Assembly (NCBI RefSeq): GCF_021568795.1
Contig: NZ_JAKGUE010000004.1
Location: forward strand, 1-64,000
DNA: 64,000 bases
Direction: 5' to 3'
DNA from: Dethiosulfovibrio faecalis
Lineage (GTDB): Bacteria > Synergistota > Synergistia > Synergistales > Dethiosulfovibrionaceae
Position numbers and translations under genes: made by a program. The notes under the pieces were generated by a model. The model was not told where the DNA came from, did not search any database, and worked only from the letters and a program-made list of their open reading frames with translations. Shown here in pieces: positions 24,095 to 32,850 of the stretch. Every line of letters starts with the position of its first letter. Within the stretch, counting starts at the first letter, position 1.

Positions 24095-25735
24095 TCATTT
24101 TTTCACCACAATGCGCCCGTCCTTGGATTTTTCCACTATCCCCGCGGTGTGTCTTATGGTCTCAGCCAAAACGTCCGAGTCGGTAACGTAGGATTCGGCG
24201 GCTTTTTTACGGGCGAAAGGATAATATTTGTCCCCTCCTCCTCCGGTCCAGGAATAAGTGGCAACTGTGTATATTTCATCGTCCTTCAAAGGAATCCTTT
24301 TACCGTCCCTCTCTATCTCCATGGAGACTACCCGGGCTCCCGAGCGGATCAAATTGGAATCGTTGTCTATCAGTGCAGGGGCCTTGGTGATATCAAGGAC
24401 CACTCTAAAACCGGAGATCTGTAAAAAAGCTCCGCTAGGAGCCCTCACGGCCGGATCATATTCATCGTCCGTCCCCTTGAGAGCCGAGGCGGATATCTCC
24501 ATCACTTCCCGCAGCTCCGCTCCGGAGAAAGAGAAGGTCTGCATAGTGTTGCCCCAAGGGAAGATTTCCATTATCGTGTTGTAGGAAATTTCTCCGGCGG
24601 GGAATACTCTGTCTCCTCTGATACCTCCACCGTTCACGAAGGCCACGTCGGTTCCGGCTTTCCAACGAAGTCCGTCGGCCAGGTAGTCTCCTAATGCGGA
24701 TTCACGGGCCCTCACCACGAGCTTGGTGGCGTCCATATCGGCAGCGAAGATTCCGACTTTTTTGCTCAGGTTTTTCTTAAGCTCCTCTCCGTAAGGCTCT
24801 ATTGCAGACTCGACGTCCTGAGCCTTGGGAATAGATTGACGCATCTCGATCAGCTTCCAGCTCGATCTTTCGACGTCGAGTTTTCCGTCCTTGACCGTTA
24901 CCGCCATGGAACCGACGTACCTCGCCATGGCACCGGCCTGTCCTATCATGGTCCTCCATCCATCTGGGCCCTCCACTATCTCCGGAGACTCCATCACTGT
25001 ATGACTGTGCCCTCCCAAGATGGCATGTATTCCCGATACGGATCCGGCCAGTGTTCTATCTGAGTCGATTCCCACGTGGGTTAACGCTACTATGACATCG
25101 CATCCCCGTTCTCGGAGGTCCTCGACGCATTTTTCGGAAACGGCGATCAGATCCTGGCCTGCCGCGATATCAGGGCCGGGACTGGAGAGAGATGCCAGTT
25201 CAGTACAGAGCAGACCGAAAAATCCTACCTTAAGACCGTTTTTCAGAGTGGTCGTCCAGGTAGGCGGCAGCTCGCAGTCATCTCTGGAGGTATCCAGGTT
25301 GGCGCATATCAAGGGGAAGGAGGCGGTCCTTACGAACTGGCCGAACACGTCGGCTCCCAGATCGAATTCGTGGTTGCCAGGAATTCCAACGTCCACCGGT
25401 ATCGCGTCTATTCCGGCCAACTCTGCTTTTCCATGAAAGAAAAAGAAAAGCGGACCTTCAACCGTATCACCCATCTGAGCCACGACGACGTTACCGAGAG
25501 ATTGAGATTTTATCTCCCTTATAACCGAGGCCATTCTGGCTATTCCTCCGACGTCTTCCTTGACCTTTTCGCCGTCAACCTTTACCGTGGCTTCGTAGGA
25601 AAATATCTTCCCGTGCATATCGTTGAAACCCACTATATTGGCGGTTCCATCCTTGCCCCAAGATGGCGTGGAAAAGGCCAGTATCGCCATCAGGACAAAA
25701 AATAGCTTCCCAACTCGGACGGTGCATCTTTTCAT
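24095..25735 (-). CDS. exported 5'-nucleotidase / 2',3'-cyclic phosphodiesterase family protein
   Basis: 546 residues with a signal peptide (about 1-27, ending STPSWG). The N-terminal metallophosphatase has FNDMHGKIF (near 37), GNHEFDLG (near 120) and GGHSHTVMESP (near 240), the metal ligands. The C-terminal 5'-nucleotidase domain carries FVNGGGIRGDR (near 365) and EIFPWGNTM. It hydrolyses extracellular nucleotides to nucleosides for uptake. No anchor is visible at the C-terminus. Start ATG follows GGGAGG at 8 bases. Divergent from the UPF0316 gene and ended by the terminator at 24010. Confidence 0.93.
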   Translation of the reverse strand: MKRCTVRVGKLFFVLMAILAFSTPSWGKDGTANIVGFNDMHGKIFSYEATVKVDGEKVKEDVGGIARMASVIREIKSQSLGNVVVAQMGDTVEGPLFFFFHGKAELAGIDAIPVDVGIPGNHEFDLGADVFGQFVRTASFPLICANLDTSRDDCELPPTWTTTLKNGLKVGFFGLLCTELASLSSPGPDIAAGQDLIAVSEKCVEDLRERGCDVIVALTHVGIDSDRTLAGSVSGIHAILGGHSHTVMESPEIVEGPDGWRTMIGQAGAMARYVGSMAVTVKDGKLDVERSSWKLIEMRQSIPKAQDVESAIEPYGEELKKNLSKKVGIFAADMDATKLVVRARESALGDYLADGLRWKAGTDVAFVNGGGIRGDRVFPAGEISYNTIMEIFPWGNTMQTFSFSGAELREVMEISASALKGTDDEYDPAVRAPSGAFLQISGFRVVLDITKAPALIDNDSNLIRSGARVVSMEIERDGKRIPLKDDEIYTVATYSWTGGGGDKYYPFARKKAAESYVTDSDVLAETIRHTAGIVEKSKDGRIVVKK

Positions 25736-25848
25736 ATGAAAGACCTCCCGAAAATATATTTACGCAGGCTGAAATGCCTCCGTATCGAAGCTTTATCTCA
25801 CGACTAAGCATAGCACAGGAAAACGAAAAAAAGACACTAGAAAGGACC

Positions 25849-26388
25849 GTGATTTCATTGATCGACACCGCTCTTCTGCTCAGCATGGCAATGATATTCT
25901 TAGCCAGAGTAACCGACGTTAGCCTCGGCACGTTCAGGATTCTCCAGTTGGTTAGAGGACATAGGATAGCCGCCACCGTCATAGGCTTCTTCGAGATCAT
26001 GATATATATGGCAGTACTGAGTCACATACTTGGAGGCGGTCGCACCCTCAAGACCATGGAACTACTGGCCTACTGCACAGGATACGCCTTCGGGAACTAT
26101 GTAGGGGCCTTTATGGAGGACAAGTTCATGAAAGGCTACACGATGCTGGAGGCGATGGCGCCATGTAGCGACGAGACATTGAAAGTCGTAGACGACCTCA
26201 GAGACAGAGGTTTCGGCACTACGATGATAAGAGGTGAGGGTAAAAACGGCCCCAGATATATAATCAAGATAATATGCAATAGAAAGGACATCCCGGAGAT
26301 AACCAGGATGATCAAACACCTGGCCTTCGTGACCGTTTTCGACGTAAAAAGCTGTTTAGGCGGATATTTCAGGATGAAAAGAAAATGA
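25849..26388 (+). CDS. UPF0316/DUF2179 membrane protein
   Basis: About 179 residues. Three membrane helices in the first 90 (LIDTALLLSMAMIFLARVTD; AATVIGFFEIMIYMAVLSHIL; ELLAYCTGYAFGNYVGAF) precede a soluble C-terminal DUF2179-like domain with the glycine-containing RDRGFGTTMIRGEGKNGPR. The family's function is not established. The start is uncertain: GTG 25849 or TTG 25858, both after AAAGGA; the family begins just before the first helix. The frame extends upstream, but that part would overlap the divergent 5'-nucleotidase and is not family-like. Confidence 0.82.
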   Translation: MISLIDTALLLSMAMIFLARVTDVSLGTFRILQLVRGHRIAATVIGFFEIMIYMAVLSHILGGGRTLKTMELLAYCTGYAFGNYVGAFMEDKFMKGYTMLEAMAPCSDETLKVVDDLRDRGFGTTMIRGEGKNGPRYIIKIICNRKDIPEITRMIKHLAFVTVFDVKSCLGGYFRMKRK

Positions 26389-26389
26389 T

Positions 26390-26425
26390 GACGGGAGGAG
26401 GGGCTCTTCAGCCCCTCCTCCCGTC
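26390..26425. terminator. hairpin between convergent UPF0316 and dipeptidase genes
   Basis: GACGGGAGGAGGGGCT-CTTC-AGCCCCTCCTCCCGTC forms a perfect 16-pair stem. T content after it is modest on both strands (CATCATTTTCTTTTC on the minus strand). It probably serves both genes. Confidence 0.7.
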
Positions 26426-26449
26426 ATCGATAGCTCAGCAGAACGATTT

Positions 26450-28108
26450 TTATTTAGGATCGGAGGGATTGGACGTGGCTCCGAATCCAACGTCCTTCAA
26501 CCACCAGGTAGGATAGCCTGCTCCTTCCTGGGAACCTTCGTCGGTCATTACGTAACCGTCGCTGTATTTACCGACCAACTCATCTCCGAGCGCCCACCAT
26601 CTGGCCTCCACTTCCTCCATGGCTTCTTCGGTATAGTCGGTCACCATGGAGACGGCCTTGGAGGGATCCTTGCCGTAGACTTTGGCCGCCTCGTCCCTGA
26701 GCTTGGGCACTTCGGCGAGGAAACGACTCTCGAACTTCTCCTGTTCGTCCGCGATATCCACGATCATGTGGTTCCACTTGATCGTGGCCCAGTTGGACAC
26801 GAAATTGAAGGCCCACCAGGCGCTGTTGCGATCCATCTTGTGGCGCATACCGGTCGCCCAGCTCTCGGGGACCTCGGTCACGCCGCAGAACACAGGTACG
26901 TAGACCGTGGTGAGAGGCTGATCCAAACCGAACCATAGCACCCCTCCCACCGGATCGGGAAGATCGCTCCAGGATTGGGCTACGTGACTGTAGGAGCAAC
27001 GGAAAATGCTGATGTTCCTCTCCCAGTAGGTGTGCTCGGTTCCCTCAGGCTTCTGATCCCTGTTTGGCCTGTAGAGCACGGGACACTCGAAGGGGCCTCC
27101 GGCCTTGGTCTTGGCAAGATCATAGGGGGTTCCTTGATAATGATCTCTGTTTATGGTCATAAGATCCTCGGCAGAGACCTTTCTGTCCGGCTTGACCGAA
27201 AGGGGATACTGGGCCTCGGTGGACTTGAGCTCCAGTGAAGGCGCCATCAGATCAAGCGCCCGCCACTCCCTGCGGCTACACACCGGAGAATAGGCATAGT
27301 CCTCAGCTGGCATGTAGGCCTTGTTGAAGAGGAACTCCTCCCCTTCCTTCCACCATCCCATCTCCTTGGCAAAGATCTTGACGTTGGAGGAGTACATGTA
27401 GTTCTCGTCGTCGTCGAAGTCGACTCTGCCTATTCTGGAACGGTTGGCGATTACACTGACCTCATCGTCGGGAATCCTGGCTGCGACCCACACGGCACCG
27501 GGTTTACCGCTGTCGGAGGTCCAGAGAGGTCCCGGCCCGGCAATCTCAAAAAGCCAGACCTCGTCTCCGTCGGCTATACAGAGTCCCTCTCCAGCGTCTC
27601 CGTAACCGTATTTCTCGGCGAGAGAGCCCATGACAGTTATGGCTTCCCTGGCGGTCTTGGCTCTCTGGAGCGCAAAGACCTCCAGCATCTCGATCATCAT
27701 CCAGCCGTTGTCGCAGTAGAGCTCCTCGCGACCACCCCAGGTGGCCTCGCCTATCATGAGTTTATGCTCGTTCATGAAGGGATATCCCACGTTGAAGTAG
27801 GTGTAGGTCTCCTCGACCTGAGGTATCTCGCCTACTTTGTTCAGAGGTTTGATAGGTATCGTCTGATAACATAGGTTTTTGTAAACCGGAGCGGTGGCTC
27901 CATTATCCCATTTACGACCGGGGATTATCTGAAGCCTATGATCGTACCATCCATCGGCCGTGTGACTGACCATGGTGGATCCATCCACGGTGGCCTTCTT
28001 TCCCGCCATCATAGCGGTACATCCGAAGGCGGATCCTACGAGAACTGCCGAAACAGCCAAAGCCCCTGCGGCAACTCCCGCCCTCTTGAAAACGTTTCTC
28101 ACGGACAT
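26450..28108 (-). CDS. secreted C69-family dipeptidase
   Basis: About 552 residues. A signal peptide (basic RNVFKRAG, then alanine-rich core) ends just before Cys30 in SAFGCTAMMAGKKATVDGSTM. In C69 Ntn-hydrolases the exposed N-terminal Cys is the nucleophile, and TVDGSTM is a family signature. The rest matches the PepD-like fold (YGYGDAGEGLCIADGDEVWLFE; PGAVWVAARIPDDEV; NRSRIGRVDF). It would cleave dipeptides outside the cell, consistent with a peptide-fermenting life and the peptide importer next door. Start chosen at ATG 28108 with GGGAGGGTG in front; the longer frame lacks a site and would bury the signal peptide. Confidence 0.93.
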   Translation of the reverse strand: MSVRNVFKRAGVAAGALAVSAVLVGSAFGCTAMMAGKKATVDGSTMVSHTADGWYDHRLQIIPGRKWDNGATAPVYKNLCYQTIPIKPLNKVGEIPQVEETYTYFNVGYPFMNEHKLMIGEATWGGREELYCDNGWMMIEMLEVFALQRAKTAREAITVMGSLAEKYGYGDAGEGLCIADGDEVWLFEIAGPGPLWTSDSGKPGAVWVAARIPDDEVSVIANRSRIGRVDFDDDENYMYSSNVKIFAKEMGWWKEGEEFLFNKAYMPAEDYAYSPVCSRREWRALDLMAPSLELKSTEAQYPLSVKPDRKVSAEDLMTINRDHYQGTPYDLAKTKAGGPFECPVLYRPNRDQKPEGTEHTYWERNISIFRCSYSHVAQSWSDLPDPVGGVLWFGLDQPLTTVYVPVFCGVTEVPESWATGMRHKMDRNSAWWAFNFVSNWATIKWNHMIVDIADEQEKFESRFLAEVPKLRDEAAKVYGKDPSKAVSMVTDYTEEAMEEVEARWWALGDELVGKYSDGYVMTDEGSQEGAGYPTWWLKDVGFGATSNPSDPK

Positions 28109-28188
28109 AAAAACACCCTCCCGAACAAAAATACCCGCCAAGAACGCGACGGGGTCGATACTTGGATACCACGCATTCACTGTGAAAA

Positions 28189-28217
28189 ATTTTAACGAGC
28201 AGGACCGTTTAGGTCAA
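28189..28217 (-). promoter_or_regulatory. promoter of the C69 dipeptidase gene
   Basis: Minus strand: -35 TTGACC (28217-28212), a 17-base spacer and -10 TAAAAT (28194-28189), about 80 bases before the start. The remainder up to the divergent transporter gene (28218-28378) holds AT-rich DNA but no riboswitch fold I can recognise. Confidence 0.65.
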
Positions 28218-28378
28218 TTATTTGTATAGAACTGTTCCTATATGTAGGGATTTTGTAACATAACGTTCGTTTTTATGTTTCTAAGCAATATCAAGGACAT
28301 ACCGAGAAGAGACCGTATCGTCTTTATGGGTTAAAATGAGCGACATAATTCGAATCGACGACAGGGAGGAATCTTTAC

Positions 28379-29056
28379 GTGTCAAACGAAATTTTATGGT
28401 TCGCCATGATGCTTCTGAACTTCGGATGCATAATGGCCATCTACAGACTTTGGGGAAAACAGGGCTTGCTGTGCTGGATTCCGGTATCGGTCATATTGGC
28501 CAACATTCAGGTAGTCAAGATGGTATCCCTTTTCGGTATAACATCGACCCTTGGCAACATAGTCTATGCATCGGCCTTTTTGGTCACCGACATCTTGTCG
28601 GAAAACCACGGCAAGGAGGACGCCAAACAGGCGGTCTACATCGGATTCTTCTCCTTGATAGCGATGACGGTAATAATGAACCTGGCCCTGTGGTTCAACC
28701 CTCATCCGGACGATTTCGCCCAAGGGGCACTGGAGACGATATTCAAGCTGATGCCCAGACTCGCTCTGGCCTCGTTTATGGCCTACGGAGCCTCCCAGCT
28801 CCACGACGTATGGGCTTTCCACTGGTGGAAAGAACGCACTGGAGGCCGTCTACTGTGGCTCAGGAACAACCTTTCCACCATGGTCTCCCAGGCGCTGGAC
28901 AGCGTCATATTTACACTGGTGGCATTCTATGGGACGGTCCCGACAGGGGTTCTGGGAGAGATCGTCCTATCCACCTATGTGTTGAAATTCATAGTCGCAG
29001 CCTGCGATACTCCCTTCGTCTACTGGGCCAGAAAAATCGGAGGGGAAAGAAAGTAG
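28379..29056 (+). CDS. queuosine precursor transporter (VUT/YhhQ family)
   Basis: 225-residue membrane protein with six or so helices. It matches the vitamin-uptake-like ECF-independent YhhQ/QPTR family that imports queuosine precursors such as preQ0 or preQ1. The family hallmarks are ASAFLVTDILSENHGKEDAKQAV (near 65-87) and the late TMVSQALDSVIFTLVAFYG and AACDTPFVYW segments. Start GTG at 28379 has GGAGG 8 bases before. It stands 19 bases upstream of the peptide importer and appears to be the first gene of that operon. No preQ1 riboswitch was recognised upstream. Confidence 0.85.
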   Translation: MSNEILWFAMMLLNFGCIMAIYRLWGKQGLLCWIPVSVILANIQVVKMVSLFGITSTLGNIVYASAFLVTDILSENHGKEDAKQAVYIGFFSLIAMTVIMNLALWFNPHPDDFAQGALETIFKLMPRLALASFMAYGASQLHDVWAFHWWKERTGGRLLWLRNNLSTMVSQALDSVIFTLVAFYGTVPTGVLGEIVLSTYVLKFIVAACDTPFVYWARKIGGERK

Positions 29057-29075
29057 AGAAAGGAGGACGCAAGTC

Positions 29076-30710
29076 TTGAAAAAAAGATGCCTCTTAGTCC
29101 TTATAATTGCCGCAACGGTGCTGCCCCAAATCGCCAACGCCTCTGTCGATCCGGATAAAATCCAGGGACCATCGATAGACGAACTCTACATGGTTGTGAT
29201 CAAGGACCCCGACGCCAGGGCTCTGGCCTTGGAGAAAGGTGAAGTCGACCTGGTAGGAGACATAGCCAGCCCTGCGATAATCGACAGGCTCTCAAAAGCC
29301 GACGACAGGATCTCGATGTCCATGGCCAAAAGCTTTCACGCTTTGTCTATGGGGATGAACCTCCGAAGAAATCCATGGAACAGGGTCGAGCTTCGACGGG
29401 CTATAAACACGATCATTCCCAGAGGAAGGTTGGTACGAGAGCTCTTCGGAGGTTTTTCCGAGCCACTGTATTCATACCTACCTCCTGTGTCTCCCTATCA
29501 CGACCCCGAGACATCCCAACCGAAATACGATAGGGAGAAAGCCAGAGAGATGCTTAGGGCATCCGGTTGGAGCTGGAACGACGAAGGGGTGTTAATACCC
29601 CCCGAATCCTCAGAGCCTCTGAAGCCAGTATCCATAATATCCCCCACGGCAAACTCGGCTCCCACCACGGCGGAACTGGCATCCCGCATAGCCGACGAGA
29701 TGACCGCTCTGGGTACACCTACGAAGGCGGAACCGATGGACTTCTCCACCATGCTGGCGAGGCTCGACGCCAGAAACTTCGACTGCTACATCATGGCATG
29801 GAGCTTGACTAGGGATCCCGACGTCCTCTACTCTCTGTATCACTCGTCGATGGACGTCCCAGGAGGATACAATCTCCCCGGCGTCCGATCTTCCATTCTG
29901 GACGAAGCTCTCGAAAGGCTGCGCTACGCACCAGATGAGGAATCAGCTATGGCGGCAGCTCACCAATCCCAGAAACTCCTTTCCGACCTGGTACCTGTCG
30001 TTCCCATATACAGTCGTTCGTCCGTAGGAGCCGTAGGCAAGGGGTGGTCCGGAACTGTCGCTACCGCCGCGACCTCGGTGGACTCCATATGGACCCTTCT
30101 GTCGGCCCACAGAGACGGACACGATCGGTTCAAGATGGCCCTGGAGGACGATCCCAGAGCCCTCAACCCCTTCACATCCTCCAGCGCCACGGCGTGGAAG
30201 GTCCTGGGGTTGATATACGACTCCCTCATCGAGATAGATCCTACGACTCTGGGAGACCGACCGGGACTAGCCGAGTCCTGGAAGGTCGAGACCGTAACGA
30301 TCGACGGCGGCGAGGTGACCAGGATAACCTTCAAATTAAAGGAAGGGCTCCTCTGGCAGGACGGCTCGCCTCTGACCTCCTCCGATCCGGCGGAGACTAT
30401 CCGATATATCGCGGAAAACGAGATTCCACGGTTCTTCGACAACGTATCGGATCTTATGGCGGTGGAGACCCCGGACGAATCGACCTTGACTGTTACGATG
30501 GACTCGATCAGCTACTGGCACTTTCACCATATAGCGGGACTTCCGGTTCTCCCTGCTAAAGTTCTGAGAGAGATAGACGACTGGAAAAGCTGGCAGCCAA
30601 TGGAGGACGGGGGGCTCATCGGCTCGGGGCCCTTCATTCTAAAGGACTACAGACCCGGTGAGTTCGTTAGATTCTCTTCGAACAAACATTACAGGAGGTA
30701 CCGCCGTTGA
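29076..30710 (+). CDS. circularly permuted peptide-type ABC substrate-binding protein
   Basis: 544 residues. A signal peptide (MKKRCLLVLIIAATVLPQIANA) is followed at once by what is normally the C-terminal part of SBP_bac_5 proteins: VIKDPDARALALEKGEVDLV, SMGMNLRRNPWNRVELRRAI, YDREKAREMLRASGW, and DCYIMAWSLTRDPDVLYSLY. From about residue 347 it continues with the normal N-terminal lobe: ALEDDPRALNPFTSSSATAW, PGLAESWKVE, FKLKEGLLWQDGSPLTSSDP and GSGPFILKDYRPGEFVRF, and ends NKHYRR, where ordinary proteins read on into the second lobe. All parts are present once, so the fold should close. There is no lipobox. Start TTG follows AAGGAGG at 8 bases. The next gene overlaps its stop. Confidence 0.9.
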   Translation: MKKRCLLVLIIAATVLPQIANASVDPDKIQGPSIDELYMVVIKDPDARALALEKGEVDLVGDIASPAIIDRLSKADDRISMSMAKSFHALSMGMNLRRNPWNRVELRRAINTIIPRGRLVRELFGGFSEPLYSYLPPVSPYHDPETSQPKYDREKAREMLRASGWSWNDEGVLIPPESSEPLKPVSIISPTANSAPTTAELASRIADEMTALGTPTKAEPMDFSTMLARLDARNFDCYIMAWSLTRDPDVLYSLYHSSMDVPGGYNLPGVRSSILDEALERLRYAPDEESAMAAAHQSQKLLSDLVPVVPIYSRSSVGAVGKGWSGTVATAATSVDSIWTLLSAHRDGHDRFKMALEDDPRALNPFTSSSATAWKVLGLIYDSLIEIDPTTLGDRPGLAESWKVETVTIDGGEVTRITFKLKEGLLWQDGSPLTSSDPAETIRYIAENEIPRFFDNVSDLMAVETPDESTLTVTMDSISYWHFHHIAGLPVLPAKVLREIDDWKSWQPMEDGGLIGSGPFILKDYRPGEFVRFSSNKHYRRYRR

Positions 30711-31696
30711 GTCCATCAGTCGGCGAAGGATATTGGATCAGGAGACTTGCGGGGGCCGCAGCGATAATGCTGGCGGTCCTCGCCCTGAACTTTCTCCTGT
30801 TCAGGATTATGCCGGGCGATCCTGTATCGTCCATCGTCGACCCCGGCTTTTCACCCGAGGCCAAGGATAAATTAAAGGAATTGTACGGTCTGGATCGTCC
30901 TCTGTGGAGTCAATTTCTGACCTACGCCAAAAGAACCCTGACGTTGGACTTCGGGATTTCCTTCATATCGAGAAAGCCGGTGTGGGGGGAAATCGCCTCC
31001 AGGCTTCCCAACACGATAGCGCTCATGGGAATCGCCGTTCTAGGTTCCGCCGCATCTGGAATATGGCTGGGGGTAAAGGCCGCGACGAGAAAAGGCGGAT
31101 GGACGGAGAAACTGGTCCTATGGGGGAGCGCACTGTCCTTTTCCTTTCCCTCCTTTTTCGTACAGATGGTGCTCTTGATGGCCCTGGCCTACGGCCTTCC
31201 TCTATTTCCCCTCAGAGGATCGGTGTCGGTTCCACCGCCGACGGAGCCCCTCCAGATTCTGATCGATTACCTCTGGCACCTCGTCCTTCCCGCCGGTTCC
31301 CTCATCCTCCTGGGATTCGGAGGATGGGCTCTGTACGCCAGGAACCTGATGGTTCGGGTTTTAGAGGAGGACTTCATCCTGATGGCCAAAGCGAGAGGGC
31401 TGTCCGAAAAGAGGATAATATGGCGACACGCCTTCCGATCCATACTGCCGCCAATCCTGACGATACTTCTGATGTCCATGCCATCGCTGGTATCAGGGGC
31501 GGTGATAACCGAAGCTGTGTTCTCCCTTCACGGCATAGGAGCCTTCCTGCTGCAATCGGTGATCGGACACGATTACCCCTCCGCCGGTGCCGCTTTCTAC
31601 CTGCTGTCTTTGATTACGGTGGGTTCCAACCTCTTGGCCGACGCCGCATATGAACTGGTGGATCCCAGGGTAAGGCTGGGGAGGACCATTAGATGA
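30707..31696 (+). CDS. peptide ABC transporter permease, DppB type
   Basis: 329 residues with six membrane helices. It has the DppB/OppB N-terminal motif FRIMPGDPV (near 33) and the LYGLDRPLWSQF extracellular segment. The ATPase-coupling EAA loop is GWALYARNLMVRVLEEDFILMAKARGLSEKRI...HAFR (near 205-245). It pairs with DppC to form the inner-membrane channel. Start TTG at 30707 (AGGAGGT, 6 bases) overlaps the binding-protein stop, and its own stop overlaps DppC by 4 bases. The long second extracytoplasmic loop is normal for the type. Confidence 0.95.
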   Translation: MSPSVGEGYWIRRLAGAAAIMLAVLALNFLLFRIMPGDPVSSIVDPGFSPEAKDKLKELYGLDRPLWSQFLTYAKRTLTLDFGISFISRKPVWGEIASRLPNTIALMGIAVLGSAASGIWLGVKAATRKGGWTEKLVLWGSALSFSFPSFFVQMVLLMALAYGLPLFPLRGSVSVPPPTEPLQILIDYLWHLVLPAGSLILLGFGGWALYARNLMVRVLEEDFILMAKARGLSEKRIIWRHAFRSILPPILTILLMSMPSLVSGAVITEAVFSLHGIGAFLLQSVIGHDYPSAGAAFYLLSLITVGSNLLADAAYELVDPRVRLGRTIR

Positions 31697-32850
31697 ACTT
31701 CAAAATAACTAAAAGATGGAGCTTCTGGGCTCTGGTGGGGTTGTCGATCATGGGATTTTCAGGACCTACAGTGATGAACCTATCGGTGGACTCAGTAGCC
31801 CCACCCTTCTCGAAACCTCTATGGATAGACGGAGATCTTCCGCCCAGCGTGACGTTGGATATCGATGGAAAAAGATCGGGACAGATAGAATGGGCTAGTC
31901 AGCCTCCGGGAGGATTCAGATTATCCGGCACGGTTGTCCTGCCAGATAAGTGTTCCGGAGAAATCATATGGGAAACCCCTGAGAGCCCGTTAAAACTGAT
32001 CGACCTGTCAGGAGGAAAAAACGAGATCGACCTGGACGACCGAGACATGTCGTTCAAGTTGAACCTGGGAATGTCCCCCTTCGACGATCCGATGGAGCAT
32101 CTGTTTCCGAGAGAGGGGGCGTATCGAGCCGAGATCACAGGAGCCCCAGTCTCCTCCGATCTGACCCTCCACCTCCCCGGAGAGAGATGGGGACTTTTAG
32201 GCACAGATCAAAGGGGAAGGGACGTCTTTCTGCTGTTCCTTCTCGGCATCAAGGTGTCCCTCGTGGTAGGACTGGCCACCACGGCCATAGCCTCGATCCT
32301 GGGTTTGACGGTTGGGATGATCAGCGGATACAGGGGAGGCTGGATAGACGGGGCTATCATGAGGGTAGTCGACCTATTCATGTCCATACCGACCCTTCCT
32401 ATACTCATGGTACTCGCTTCCCTGTGGGGAAAGGGCTTGATACAGATGATCGTCATACTCTCTCTGTTTTCATGGATGGGCACGGCCCGTACGGTCAGGG
32501 CCCAGGTTCTGTCGTTGAGGGAATCTCCCTTCGTGGAGGGACTGAGAGCTCTAGGAGCTCCGACGGGCTATATACTGAGAAGACACATACTGCCGGAGAC
32601 GATGCCTATAATGGCCGCAAACGTAGCCCTGGGGGTCCCGGGCGCCATATTGGCCGAGGCGGGGTTATCCTTTCTGGGGCTTTCCGATCCCCGTGTGATC
32701 TCATGGGGAAGGATGCTCCACGAGGCCCACAGCTTCGGAGCCTTTTCCGCCGGAGCATGGTGGCTCCTCCTGCCTCCCGGGCTCGGCATAGTCCTGGTCT
32801 GTCTTATATTTCTGGATTTCGGAAAAATATCCGAGGAGGGGTCGCCATGA
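31693..32850 (+). CDS. peptide ABC transporter permease, DppC type, with enlarged extracytoplasmic insert
   Basis: 385 residues, longer than the usual 280-300. After the first membrane helix (about 9-27) comes a roughly 140-residue polar segment rich in beta-like stretches (PLWIDGDLPPSVTLDIDGK; GGFRLSGTVVLPDK; GKNEIDLDDRDMSFKL). The standard junction LGTDQRGRDVFLLFLLG and five membrane helices follow. The coupling loop is RTVRAQVLSLRESPFVEGLRALGAPTG, and HILPETMP comes after it. The insert is outside the cell in the expected topology and may contact the binding protein. It starts by ATGA overlap with DppB and ends by ATGA overlap with DppD. Confidence 0.92.
   Translation: MNFKITKRWSFWALVGLSIMGFSGPTVMNLSVDSVAPPFSKPLWIDGDLPPSVTLDIDGKRSGQIEWASQPPGGFRLSGTVVLPDKCSGEIIWETPESPLKLIDLSGGKNEIDLDDRDMSFKLNLGMSPFDDPMEHLFPREGAYRAEITGAPVSSDLTLHLPGERWGLLGTDQRGRDVFLLFLLGIKVSLVVGLATTAIASILGLTVGMISGYRGGWIDGAIMRVVDLFMSIPTLPILMVLASLWGKGLIQMIVILSLFSWMGTARTVRAQVLSLRESPFVEGLRALGAPTGYILRRHILPETMPIMAANVALGVPGAILAEAGLSFLGLSDPRVISWGRMLHEAHSFGAFSAGAWWLLLPPGLGIVLVCLIFLDFGKISEEGSP

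Noticed and set aside
28218-28378. preQ1 riboswitch before the queuosine-precursor transporter
   Set aside because: I looked for the C-rich loop and A-rich pseudoknot tail of class I and saw neither; a covariance-model search would settle it.
32187-32846. In-frame upstream extension of the DppD ATPase
   Set aside because: It runs through dppC in another frame, and its product is low-complexity. The ATGA at 32847 is a normal coupled start.
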